Shown piece by piece: positions 1 through 5,842 of a DNA stretch of 5,843 nucleotides. Each line of letters opens with the position of its first letter. Position 1 is the stretch's first letter. The DNA comes from Deltaproteobacteria bacterium (GTDB taxonomy: Bacteria; Desulfobacterota; Desulfobulbia; Desulfobulbales; Desulfobulbaceae). Both the position numbers and the translations under genes were made by a program. The notes beneath the pieces were generated by a model, which made no database searches, was not told the origin of the DNA, and saw nothing but the letters and a program-made list of their open reading frames with translations. The stretch is from NCBI GenBank assembly GCA_024277485.1, contig JAJRVA010000023.1:1-5843 (forward strand), written 5' to 3'.

Positions 1-1
1 C

Positions 2-1084
2 GGTCAAGCAGGTGCCGGCGGTCCCGGCGGCAGCGGGAATGACACCATCCTGGGCGGACCTGGCAATGATATTCTTTTTGGTGACGGGTTTGACGGTACA
101 AGTGGTGCATACGGTGGTGGAGACGGCGGCCTTGGCGGCAGCGGAGGAGGAGGAGGAGGGTATTATTATAACGGTGGAGTCGGCGGAATAGGTGGCGGTG
201 GTGGTGGCGGCGGTGATTATGCAGCCGGCGGCAATGGCGGGCACGGCGGTGGCGGCGGCGGCGGCGGTGGATATAATATCGGCGGAACCGGCGGCGGGTT
301 CAATGCAACAGATGGTATTACATCGTCTCACGATGAAGGCGGTGGTGGCGGCGGCGGCGGATATGCTGGTGGTGCCGGTGGTGCGGGAGGAAGATATGAT
401 AATCTCAGTCCCGGAAATGGTGGCAACGGCGGGTATGGTGCGCATACAACCGGCGGAGGCCGGGGCGGCGCAGGTGGTGCTGACTATACCGGCGGCGATA
501 GTGCAGTCGGCGGCGGTGGCGGCGGCGGCGGAGGTTTCGGCGGCGCAGCCGGCGGTAGTGGTGGGGATGATACTGCCGCTGCTGCTGCCGGTGCTTCAGG
601 GAACACCTCCCAGGTAACATTGGCTGATAATGCGGCCCGGGATATTTATATTAGTATCAAGGGCAAAACCCTCACCGCACTTGCCGGCGGTTCAGGAGCT
701 GATACCCTTGACGGCGGCCCGGGCTCAGATGATCTGCATGGTATGGGCGGCAGAAATGTTTTTATTTTTGAGTCTGATGATGCAATCACGGGAAGTGATG
801 TCGATACAATTTTTGGCTGGAAGAAAGGGTCAGTAAACAGGATCGACCTCAAAACAGGCGGCAAAGTGTTAAGCAGGGACAAGGTTTTCACCATTGTCGC
901 TGCTCAGACCAGGAGCGGCACGGATCGCACGATTGTCCATGCAGACGGAGGCAACAAGGTTACTATTGTGGTCAAGGACATTGGCCGTGATCTTGTAATC
1001 GATGATTTTTTCGGTGTTTTTCCGTGGAATATATTTATTCCCGGAATGGTGCCGCCAAATAAAACATCCGGGGGAAGTCCGTGA
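2..1084 (+). CDS. RTX / glycine-rich type I-secreted protein, C-terminal part (5' truncated by window edge)
   Basis: The frame starting at base 2 is open to a TGA at 1082-1084, giving 360 residues with no start in view. Residues 9-26 hold two RTX nonapeptides (GGSGNDTIL, GGPGNDILF). Residues 35-190 are about 57% glycine by hand count, with glycine runs of 6-9 usually ended by an aromatic residue or Asp. Residues 229-246 hold two more nonapeptides (GGSGADTLD, GGPGSDDLH). These lead into a serralysin-type C-terminal module: GGRNVFIF, then DVDTIFGW, then NRIDLKT. In RTX proteins such repeats bind calcium after export through a type I (ABC/MFP/TolC) channel, and the extreme C-terminus carries the secretion signal. 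I therefore infer an extracellular or cell-surface protein. No catalytic domain is visible, so its activity is unknown. A TTG at 620 could mimic a start, but the upstream frame is continuous and clearly coding. Confidence 0.82.
   Translation, partial: GQAGAGGPGGSGNDTILGGPGNDILFGDGFDGTSGAYGGGDGGLGGSGGGGGGYYYNGGVGGIGGGGGGGGDYAAGGNGGHGGGGGGGGGYNIGGTGGGFNATDGITSSHDEGGGGGGGGYAGGAGGAGGRYDNLSPGNGGNGGYGAHTTGGGRGGAGGADYTGGDSAVGGGGGGGGGFGGAAGGSGGDDTAAAAAGASGNTSQVTLADNAARDIYISIKGKTLTALAGGSGADTLDGGPGSDDLHGMGGRNVFIFESDDAITGSDVDTIFGWKKGSVNRIDLKTGGKVLSRDKVFTIVAAQTRSGTDRTIVHADGGNKVTIVVKDIGRDLVIDDFFGVFPWNIFIPGMVPPNKTSGGSP
17..97 (+). repeat. First RTX nonapeptide block
   Basis: Residues 9-26 of the RTX protein are two consecutive GGxGxDxUx units followed by a degenerate GDGFDG. 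The Asp residues and glycines needed for a calcium-binding parallel beta-roll are present. More units probably lie upstream of the window. Confidence 0.75.
104..571 (+). repeat. Glycine-rich low-complexity coding repeat
   Basis: This segment encodes roughly residues 35-190 of the RTX protein. Five irregular units recur, each a glycine run followed by a tyrosine, phenylalanine or aspartate and then GGxGG spacers. The runs fall at residues 48-53, 64-71, 82-90, 113-120 and 170-178. At DNA level they are GGC/GGT/GGA codon tracts, which also create long, meaningless open frames in the other phases and on the other strand. Such tracts are prone to slippage and assembly error. Confidence 0.8.
686..739 (+). 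repeat. Second RTX nonapeptide block, start of C-terminal secretion module
   Basis: Residues 229-246 are two GGxGxDxUx units (GGSGADTLD and GGPGSDDLH). They are followed by GMGGRNVFIF and an Asp-rich stretch, as at the end of serralysin-like and other type I-secreted RTX proteins. Confidence 0.78.
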
Positions 1085-1169
1085 TGCCGATCCTGTTGCG
1101 CAAAGTTGGAGCTGTCGATCCGGTTTAACCTCAAAAAAATGCCCATATCTGAGGAGAGGATGAGGTACT

Positions 1170-1889
1170 TCAAATACCTTCCTGTTCATCACCATTCCGT
1201 TCGAAACAGCCATGCTGCAGGAAATGCAGTATCTGCTCAATCACCTCGTCAGCCTGCATGATGAAAGGGTGTGAGCGGTGCACGACCAGGAAATCCTGCA
1301 TGCCGTCAAGCTTCGTGTCCTGCACGGCCACCTTGCCGTCATCGGGTCCGTCAAAAGCTGTTGAAAGGATAAGGTTGACTGTCCGGTCTCCGGCAATAAT
1401 ACCCACCTCGAAATCAGCCGGTCCCAGCCTGCAAGGTATTCCCCCGGGCCCGGTGCCCAGCTGGTATCCTGCCGGTCCGTTTATGAGTCCGTATCCGGGA
1501 TAACCGGAAAACGTGTCGACCACCCGGCTGCCCCGGTTGGGTGGGGCAAGCATGACAACCCGTCCCAGTTCCGGAATTTTCTGGGTAGCAAGGTAGAACC
1601 GGACCAGAATTCCACCCAGGGAGTGGGCAACAAAATGAATGCGCTCCGCGCCCTTTTTTCTACAGGCCACCAGTCCTTTATTTACTGCAATACTGGAAAG
1701 TTCCTCTATTTTCCAGTGCCGCGAAGGGTAATCAATATTGATGACTTCATATCCGGCTCCTGACAGCCTTTTCGCGATCTTCTTCATCGAGGCAGAGGTT
1801 CGGGCAAGGCCATGTAACAAAACCACACATTCGCGGGAAGAGGCCGGGGTGCTTCCGGCAGGGTGGGGACAGGAAAGTTCAAGCAGCAT
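1170..1889 (-). CDS. Alpha/beta-fold hydrolase (esterase/lipase-like)
   Basis: A 239-residue serine hydrolase. Residues 22-27 (VVLLHG) form the first core strand and oxyanion-hole HG. Residues 86-93 (FVAHSLGG) are the nucleophile elbow with Ser90. Residues 115-121 (APPNRGS) follow the pattern of PGAP1/lipase-like esterases. Asp184 in GPDDGKV and His207 in RSHPF complete a plausible catalytic triad. It should hydrolyse an ester or amide, but the substrate cannot be read from the sequence. It is the last gene of the leftward set, 57 nt after the M20 gene, and converges on the RTX gene. The ATG at 1889 is the first standard start after the upstream stop but has no Shine-Dalgarno sequence; a T8 tract precedes it. 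A hydrophobic stretch in another frame just upstream could be a displaced signal peptide (see findings), so the true N-terminus and location are uncertain. Confidence 0.85.
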   Translation of the reverse strand: MLLELSCPHPAGSTPASSRECVVLLHGLARTSASMKKIAKRLSGAGYEVINIDYPSRHWKIEELSSIAVNKGLVACRKKGAERIHFVAHSLGGILVRFYLATQKIPELGRVVMLAPPNRGSRVVDTFSGYPGYGLINGPAGYQLGTGPGGIPCRLGPADFEVGIIAGDRTVNLILSTAFDGPDDGKVAVQDTKLDGMQDFLVVHRSHPFIMQADEVIEQILHFLQHGCFERNGDEQEGI

Positions 1890-1946
1890 AGCAGAAAAAA
1901 AAGACCGGCTTTCAGATACAAGGTGTATTTTTTTATTAAAACATGC

Positions 1947-3098
1947 TTATTGAGGACGCAACCTGTATAAAGCAAGAGTACAGAGCTTTATCCGGTCAAA
2001 CAGGGAGTCCAGCAGGATATATTCCCTGCTGCTGTGGTCATGAAACCCGATGGGCCCCATGCCGTCAACGACACTCACCCCGGCTGCGCCGAAAAAGTTT
2101 GCATCGGATGTCCCTTGACGTGATTCGGCGCCAAAGGGAACATGCAGCTGTTTTGCCGTCAACCCGAGAGTTTCCAGGAGTCTGTCTTGTCCATCACTTT
2201 TTTGTGAGCCGTCCCAAAGCGGCCGTTCTGAGGTAACAATGAGTGTCGATTGACAGCCGTCTACTGTGTTCTCATTGACCATGCGATGGATCGTCTCCTT
2301 TATTTCAGTCTCGTGCTCTGGACGGGAATACCGGATATCAACAGACAAGTCTGCATGCCGGGCAACAGTGTTACCGGCAATGCCACCCCGAACCTTGCCG
2401 GCGTTTACGTCAGTACCTTCCCACCTCGAATTCAGCTTTTCAATGGCAATGATTGTATGGGCAATCTCTTCGACTGCACTTGCTTTCCTGCCGTCCAGGT
2501 TGCCGGCGTGTCCTTCAGCACCTTCAACCTGGATATCAAAACTCAGTTTTCCCCGGCGTCCGACAACAACTTCTCCATGCTTTCCGGCGGATTCGGCAAC
2601 CAGGGTACATGTCGTGTTTTGAGTCAGCTTTTCAAAAACCGGACGTGACGTCGGAGACCCCCGCTCCTCATCTGCATTCAGAAAAACAGTTAATGGAATC
2701 TGCTCAAGTTTACCTGTATGGTGAAGACACTTGATTGCATAGAGAAAAACCACCAGCCCGCCCAGCATGTCTCCGGTACCGGGACCGATACACCTGTTGC
2801 CCTGGATATGGAACTCCGGCAGGTGGCGATAATCGGTGAACGTCGTATCCATGTGGCCTGCAAGAACAATGGATTTTTCACAGGTGTGATTTGTAAAGAG
2901 AAGATGATCGCCAAAAGGATGTCCGCTGATTTTTTTTAGAGAAAAACCGATCGATGTGAATTCTTTTGCAAAAATATCGCCGACCAGGTTTACCGCCGCA
3001 GCATTTTCAGAGCCGCCCCGCAAATCAACCAGTGATCTGAGGCAGGAGATAATACTTTTGCGGTGAGAATCAACAAAGGCAGAAAAAGTGTTAATCAT
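1947..3098 (-). CDS. M20-family zinc metallopeptidase (carboxypeptidase G2/ArgE/DapE-like)
   Basis: A 383-residue protein, full length for the family. Predicted metal ligands and catalytic residues by motif are His82 and Asp84 (GHMDT), bridging Asp110 (GPGTGDMLGG), general base Glu144 with ligand Glu145 (ADEERGS), Glu169 (AES) and His355 (GFHDHSS). Residues around 185-290 form the inserted dimerisation domain, with GHAGN at 196-200. M20 enzymes use two zinc ions to hydrolyse a peptide or N-acyl bond next to a free carboxylate, usually in the cytoplasm. Carboxypeptidase G2 is the closest pattern, but the substrate is not determined. The ATG overlaps the aminomutase stop (ATGA, 3098-3095) and no separate ribosome binding site is visible, so translation is probably coupled. 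Given its partners, it may deprotect, trim or recycle a peptide made by the upstream ligase and aminomutase. That role is inference. Confidence 0.92.
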   Translation of the reverse strand: MINTFSAFVDSHRKSIISCLRSLVDLRGGSENAAAVNLVGDIFAKEFTSIGFSLKKISGHPFGDHLLFTNHTCEKSIVLAGHMDTTFTDYRHLPEFHIQGNRCIGPGTGDMLGGLVVFLYAIKCLHHTGKLEQIPLTVFLNADEERGSPTSRPVFEKLTQNTTCTLVAESAGKHGEVVVGRRGKLSFDIQVEGAEGHAGNLDGRKASAVEEIAHTIIAIEKLNSRWEGTDVNAGKVRGGIAGNTVARHADLSVDIRYSRPEHETEIKETIHRMVNENTVDGCQSTLIVTSERPLWDGSQKSDGQDRLLETLGLTAKQLHVPFGAESRQGTSDANFFGAAGVSVVDGMGPIGFHDHSSREYILLDSLFDRIKLCTLALYRLRPQ

Positions 3099-4366
3099 CG
3101 TTCATTGTCGTATTTTAACACATGGCCGCCCCAGGTGCGGAACAGTACCTGTCCATCCACGTTAGTGTTTAAAATATAGTTTGGACTGACCGGGGTCTTG
3201 CCGCGGCCGGACGGAGCCGTGATGATATAGGTGGGCACGGCCATGCCGCTGGTGTAGCCCCTTAAGTATTCCATGATGTTGAGACCGTCCTCGATATGGG
3301 CCCGGAAATGGCGGATGCCTTCCAGTTTTTTGCAATGAAAGATATAGTAGGGTCGCACCCGGATTTTCAGGGAGTCCTGCATGAGTTTTTTCATCACATG
3401 CTTGTCGTCATTGATCCCCTTGAGCAGCACGGTCTGGTTGCCCACCTGGATACCGGCCCTGGTCAGTTTTGCAACGGCCCCGGCCGCCTCTTCCGTGATC
3501 TCCCTGGAGTGATTGAACTGGGTGTTCAGGTAGATGGCGCCGTGTTTTTCAAGCATACGGCAGAGGTCATCGGTGATGCGCATGGGCAGGACCACCGGAG
3601 TCCGGGTGCCGATCCGCTTGATTTCGACATGCTCGATGGTGTCCAGCTCGCCGAGAATCCAGTCCAGGTGCGCATCCGAAACCATCAGGGCATCGCCGCC
3701 GGTGAGCAGCACATCCCGGATCTCGGGATTCTGCCTCACATACTCGATGGCCTCGCTGATGCTTTCCCTGGCATAGAGCACGTTTTTGAAACCGATGTCC
3801 CGGCGCCGCAGACAGTGGCGGCAGAACATGGAGCAGGCATTGGTGACATTGATGATCAGCCGGTCCGGGTACAGCCTGGTTATGCACGGGGCAGGGGAGT
3901 TGTATAAAATTGTCTCCGGCTCGGTGACAACCGATGGGTCCAGGGCCTCGCGGATATCCGGCACCGCCTGCATGCGCACCGGACAGCGCGGGTCATCCGG
4001 GTCCATGAGGCTTGCGTAGTAGGGGGAGATCCCCCAGCGCACACCCCGGGCCACCTGGTTGATCTGGTCGCGTTCCTCCGGGGTGAGAGGCAATATTTCC
4101 GCCAGGGTATCAACATCACGAATCTGGTTTCTGACCTGCCATTGCCAGTTGTGCCATTCATCTTCAGTGCCACCGAGTAGCGACAGGATACGTGACCGGG
4201 CTGCCTGGAAACGTTCCTGCAGGTCAAGCCCGCAGGGGATGTTTTGTTTCGCTTCAAGATAATCCTGAATGGCTTCCCTGTATTCCCTGCACCGCTCCGT
4301 GGCAATCTTTCTGCCCTGTTCGGTCACTCCTGCCGGGCCTTCGCTGATCATTTCCTTTGTTTCCAT
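3095..4366 (-). CDS. KamA-family radical SAM/PLP amino acid 2,3-aminomutase, probably not lysine-specific (glutamate 2,3-aminomutase-like)
   Basis: A 423-residue member of the lysine 2,3-aminomutase (LAM) family. These enzymes move the alpha-amino group of an amino acid to the beta carbon using SAM, a [4Fe-4S] cluster and PLP. Cluster ligands are Cys178, Cys182 and Cys185 (CSMFCRHC). Arg187, just after them, matches LAM Arg134, which holds the substrate carboxylate. LTGGDAL (221-227) and NQTVLLKGIND (310-320) are typical family blocks. The PLP lysine is Lys390 in PSGRGK, where LAM has PGGGGK. Aligning on that lysine, the two LAM aspartates that bind the lysine side-chain amine (Asp293, Asp330) become Lys346 and Thr383, with the 37- and 44-residue spacings kept exactly. 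This argues against lysine and for a substrate such as glutamate. The start is ATG at 4366 with GGAG 5 nt upstream, and it overlaps the ligase stop as TGATG. Without the substrate evidence it would be called simply KamA family. Confidence 0.93.
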   Translation of the reverse strand: METKEMISEGPAGVTEQGRKIATERCREYREAIQDYLEAKQNIPCGLDLQERFQAARSRILSLLGGTEDEWHNWQWQVRNQIRDVDTLAEILPLTPEERDQINQVARGVRWGISPYYASLMDPDDPRCPVRMQAVPDIREALDPSVVTEPETILYNSPAPCITRLYPDRLIINVTNACSMFCRHCLRRRDIGFKNVLYARESISEAIEYVRQNPEIRDVLLTGGDALMVSDAHLDWILGELDTIEHVEIKRIGTRTPVVLPMRITDDLCRMLEKHGAIYLNTQFNHSREITEEAAGAVAKLTRAGIQVGNQTVLLKGINDDKHVMKKLMQDSLKIRVRPYYIFHCKKLEGIRHFRAHIEDGLNIMEYLRGYTSGMAVPTYIITAPSGRGKTPVSPNYILNTNVDGQVLFRTWGGHVLKYDNER

Positions 4367-5373
4367 CAGGTCTCCACTGCTGTTGAATACCGTTGTACCG
4401 CCACCTCGATCATCCTCTCCAGCATGCCTTCATAGTCATAGCCTGCAATTCGAAGTGCGGTGAAAAAAGATCCATGGCAATGGATCGCCGCCATGGAGTT
4501 GAGTTCCAGGACATGGGGCTGCCCCTCGCTGTCCAGGCGAAAATCGACCCTGGCGTAATCGCGGCACTTCAGGACCCTGAATGTCCGGGCCGCGATTTCC
4601 TGCAACTCCTCTTTCAGGCTGCCCGGGATATGGGCAGGGCAGATGTGCCCATACCTGTTGTTTTTCTTCCCCTCGTACGACTGAAAGCACTGGCCGCTGC
4701 CGTGCAGATCGATCTCCACCGGTTCAAAGATCTCGAGTGCATCTCCGTTGCCCATGATCGCGACATTGAATTCGCGGCCGTCCAGGAACTCTTCCAGCAG
4801 CAGGGGCTGGTGGAAATCGTCCAGGGTGGCCGCAACCGCCCTGGCCAGTTCCGCCGGAGTGTTGACCACGGAAATACCGAAACTTGCCGCCTCGTTTTCA
4901 GGCTTGATGATCAGGGGGAACTGCAGGTCCAGGTCCTGTGCCTCTGGTGGGGTTATGGTCCTTTCCAGGAGGACGAAGCGGGGGGTCGGGATACCGGCCT
5001 GGAGCAGGACCCGTTTGGTCATGTCCTTGTCAAGCGCCAGGGAATGGGCAAGGGGTGTGGACCCCGTATAGGGTATACCGGCCATTTCAAGTATCGAGGG
5101 AACATGCGTATAGCGGCAGTTGCCCTGGATGCCATAGGCCAGGTTCAGGGCGATGCCATTGGGCCTGAACCCGGAGCCGTTTTTGGGCAGAAACGACTCA
5201 ATCCTGGGGAGCAGGAAGGTGTCCCCGTCAAAATCCGCAACCACGTGGTTCCGCTCCTTAAGAGCCGAAATGACCAGGTCGATCTCTTCACGAAAGTACA
5301 TCTCCCTGTTCTGAATGCCCAGCCGGTTGACCACCTTTCCCTGGTTGATATTGTGAATGACCGCTACATGCAT
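4366..5373 (-). CDS. ATP-grasp ligase related to D-alanine-D-alanine ligase
   Basis: A 335-residue ATP-grasp enzyme. Members activate a carboxylate as an acyl phosphate and join it to an amine. IPYTGS (100-105) is the classic Ddl N-lobe motif. The ATP site includes LDKDMTK (114-120), Lys157 in PLIIKP, the loop around ASFGIS (163-168) and LLEEFLDGREFNV (192-204). The region 229-249 resembles the Ddl omega loop. Arg275 and Asp277 (ARVDF) and Glu290 and Asn292 (LELN) are the expected carboxylate and magnesium ligands. It differs from a true Ddl: the N-terminus lacks the GGxSxE segment that binds the first D-Ala, and NTSPGMT after the metal motif is replaced by NSMAAIHCHGS. It is therefore probably a peptide or amino-acid ligase with other substrates, not the cell-wall enzyme. 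It is the first gene of the leftward operon. ATG 5373 is the only standard start after an in-frame TAA at 5421-5419. Confidence 0.92.
   Translation of the reverse strand: MHVAVIHNINQGKVVNRLGIQNREMYFREEIDLVISALKERNHVVADFDGDTFLLPRIESFLPKNGSGFRPNGIALNLAYGIQGNCRYTHVPSILEMAGIPYTGSTPLAHSLALDKDMTKRVLLQAGIPTPRFVLLERTITPPEAQDLDLQFPLIIKPENEAASFGISVVNTPAELARAVAATLDDFHQPLLLEEFLDGREFNVAIMGNGDALEIFEPVEIDLHGSGQCFQSYEGKKNNRYGHICPAHIPGSLKEELQEIAARTFRVLKCRDYARVDFRLDSEGQPHVLELNSMAAIHCHGSFFTALRIAGYDYEGMLERMIEVAVQRYSTAVET
4372..4375 (-). promoter_or_regulatory. Ribosome binding site of the aminomutase gene
   Basis: GGAG on the minus strand lies 5 nt before ATG 4366, inside the last codons of the ligase gene. Together with the TGATG overlap this supports ATG 4366 as the start and stop-start translational coupling. 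Confidence 0.6.
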
Positions 5374-5383
5374 GGCTTTTTTC

Positions 5384-5399
5384 AGGCTTCCTGAAGCCT
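5384..5399 (-). promoter_or_regulatory. Stem-loop in the leader of the ligase gene
   Basis: AGGCTTCAGGAAGCCT on the minus strand folds into a 6-bp stem with a 4-nt loop, or 7 bp with a 2-nt turn. It sits between the strong Shine-Dalgarno GGAGGA (5405-5400) and the 10 nt before ATG 5373. Linear spacing from GGAGGA to the start is 26 nt, too long for normal initiation. With the hairpin folded the effective spacing is 10 nt. The loop also contains a weaker AGGA, 15 nt from the start. A role in setting translation of the operon is inference. Confidence 0.45.
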
Positions 5400-5405
5400 T
5401 CCTCC
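5400..5405 (-). promoter_or_regulatory. Shine-Dalgarno sequence, ligase gene
   Basis: GGAGGA on the minus strand, a strong anti-16S match. It is 26 nt from ATG 5373 in linear sequence, with a perfect palindrome directly between. No other good start lies at normal distance in the same frame, so the site either works through the hairpin or is not used. Confidence 0.4.
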
Positions 5406-5460
5406 ACGAATGTTCTCTTTAGTCCATGATGTATGATCGGCCTGGAAAAAGCGTTCACTT

Positions 5461-5643
5461 TTGTCTGAAGAATTTTTTGAAACATTTCGCATCAGTCCGA
5501 ATTCCAGCCGGGTTGTCTATCGCGCTAACCAGCAGACAGACGAGGTATGGGAGCTGTTTGGCGTGTACGATGATTCCTACGCAGGCGGGAGCATCCTGCC
5601 CCTCTTCATGCCGGCCGGCCTTTCCGGGGCATTGCAGAAATAA
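5461..5643 (+). pseudogene. Stranded beta-propeller (TolB/WD40-like) repeat fragment
   Basis: The frame is open from 5437 to a TAA at 5641-5643, and a TTG at 5461 is the only possible start, with no ribosome binding site. The reading includes FRISPNSSRVVYRANQ and then DEVWELFGV, followed by a short proline- and glycine-rich tail. This resembles a single blade of the 'ISPDGSRVVYRADQ...ELY' propeller repeats found in large secreted proteins, including those of Desulfobacterota. One blade of about 60 residues cannot form a propeller. The lack of a start signal and the in-frame stop at 5434 suggest the remnant of a longer gene, broken by deletion or transfer. It could instead be a fortuitous or short expressed ORF. 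The 310-bp gap between the ligase and the AraC gene (5374-5683) holds only this and the leader signals. Confidence 0.42.
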
Positions 5644-5655
5644 GAGGTGTCCGGG

Positions 5656-5703
5656 TGGATAAAAAACGCATAAGGATACCTGTTTATCCAGTCTGTTTTT
5701 TTT
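5656..5703 (+). terminator. Weak terminator-like inverted repeat after the propeller fragment
   Basis: TGGATAAA (5656-5663) pairs with TTTATCCA (5683-5690) across a 19-nt loop, followed 5 nt later by eight Ts (5696-5703). The stem is AT-rich and the loop long, so this is a weak candidate. The repeat overlaps the AraC stop codon. Confidence 0.22.
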
Positions 5704-5842
5704 CGTACGCCGACACCGGGACACGGTGCTTTTTTTTGTACTGGCTTGGTGTCATACAGGTGAGTTTTTTGAAAACCGTGGCAAAATTCTGGCTGGAGGA
5801 AAAGCCCAGGTCAAAGGCGACGGTGGTGATGTCCCTGTCTCG
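5684..5842 (-). CDS. AraC-family transcriptional regulator, C-terminal fragment (truncated by window edge)
   Basis: Only the last 52 residues are present, ending at TAA 5686-5684. They contain the second helix-turn-helix of the AraC/XylS DNA-binding domain: DITTVAFDLGFSSSQNFATV, then FKKLTCMTPSQYKKK. The pattern of Ala, Gly-Phe, Ser-Ser, Phe, Phe-Lys and Pro-x-x-Tyr/Phe is diagnostic. A Cys stands where the family usually has Gly in 'TGMTP'. A basic tail of about 13 residues follows. It lies upstream of and in the same direction as the ligase operon, but is separated from it by about 310 bp containing + strand signals. Whether it controls the operon cannot be told, because its sensor domain and any binding sites are not visible. 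Confidence 0.87.
   Translation of the reverse strand, partial: RDRDITTVAFDLGFSSSQNFATVFKKLTCMTPSQYKKKHRVPVSAYEKKQTG
5714..5737 (+). terminator. Possible rho-independent terminator on the + strand
   Basis: CACCG-GGACA-CGGTG forms a GC-rich 5-bp stem with a 5-nt loop, followed by C and eight Ts. It would end transcription coming rightward from the propeller fragment. It lies inside the last codons of the oppositely oriented AraC gene, where the T run reads as Lys codons, so it may be coincidental. Confidence 0.35.

Noticed and set aside
192..617. Open frame of 141 codons rich in Ala/Val/Met
   Set aside because: It is the +1-shifted reading of GGC/GGT/GGA glycine codons in the RTX gene. The glycine frame joins RTX repeats on both sides without a stop, so this is a shadow.
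620..1084. Separate 154-residue protein starting at TTG 620
   Set aside because: The same frame is open from base 2 and codes for glycine repeats and RTX units upstream, so this is the 3' part of one longer gene.
1085..1169. Bidirectional terminator between the converging RTX and hydrolase genes
   Set aside because: I found no convincing stem-loop with a T run in these 85 bases; only a run of seven As and purine-rich repeats.
3296..3907. 203-codon + strand ORF antisense to the aminomutase
   Set aside because: No family motif, and it lies wholly opposite a clearly conserved radical SAM enzyme.
4393..5394. 333-codon + strand ORF antisense to the ligase gene
   Set aside because: It covers almost exactly the ligase gene, has no recognisable motif and no ribosome binding site. 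Codon composition of the real gene explains the open antisense frame.
5406..5470. Sigma-70-type promoter for the leftward operon
   Set aside because: AT-rich hexamer-like strings exist, but none shows a good -35/-10 pair with 16-18 nt spacing, so I do not call one.
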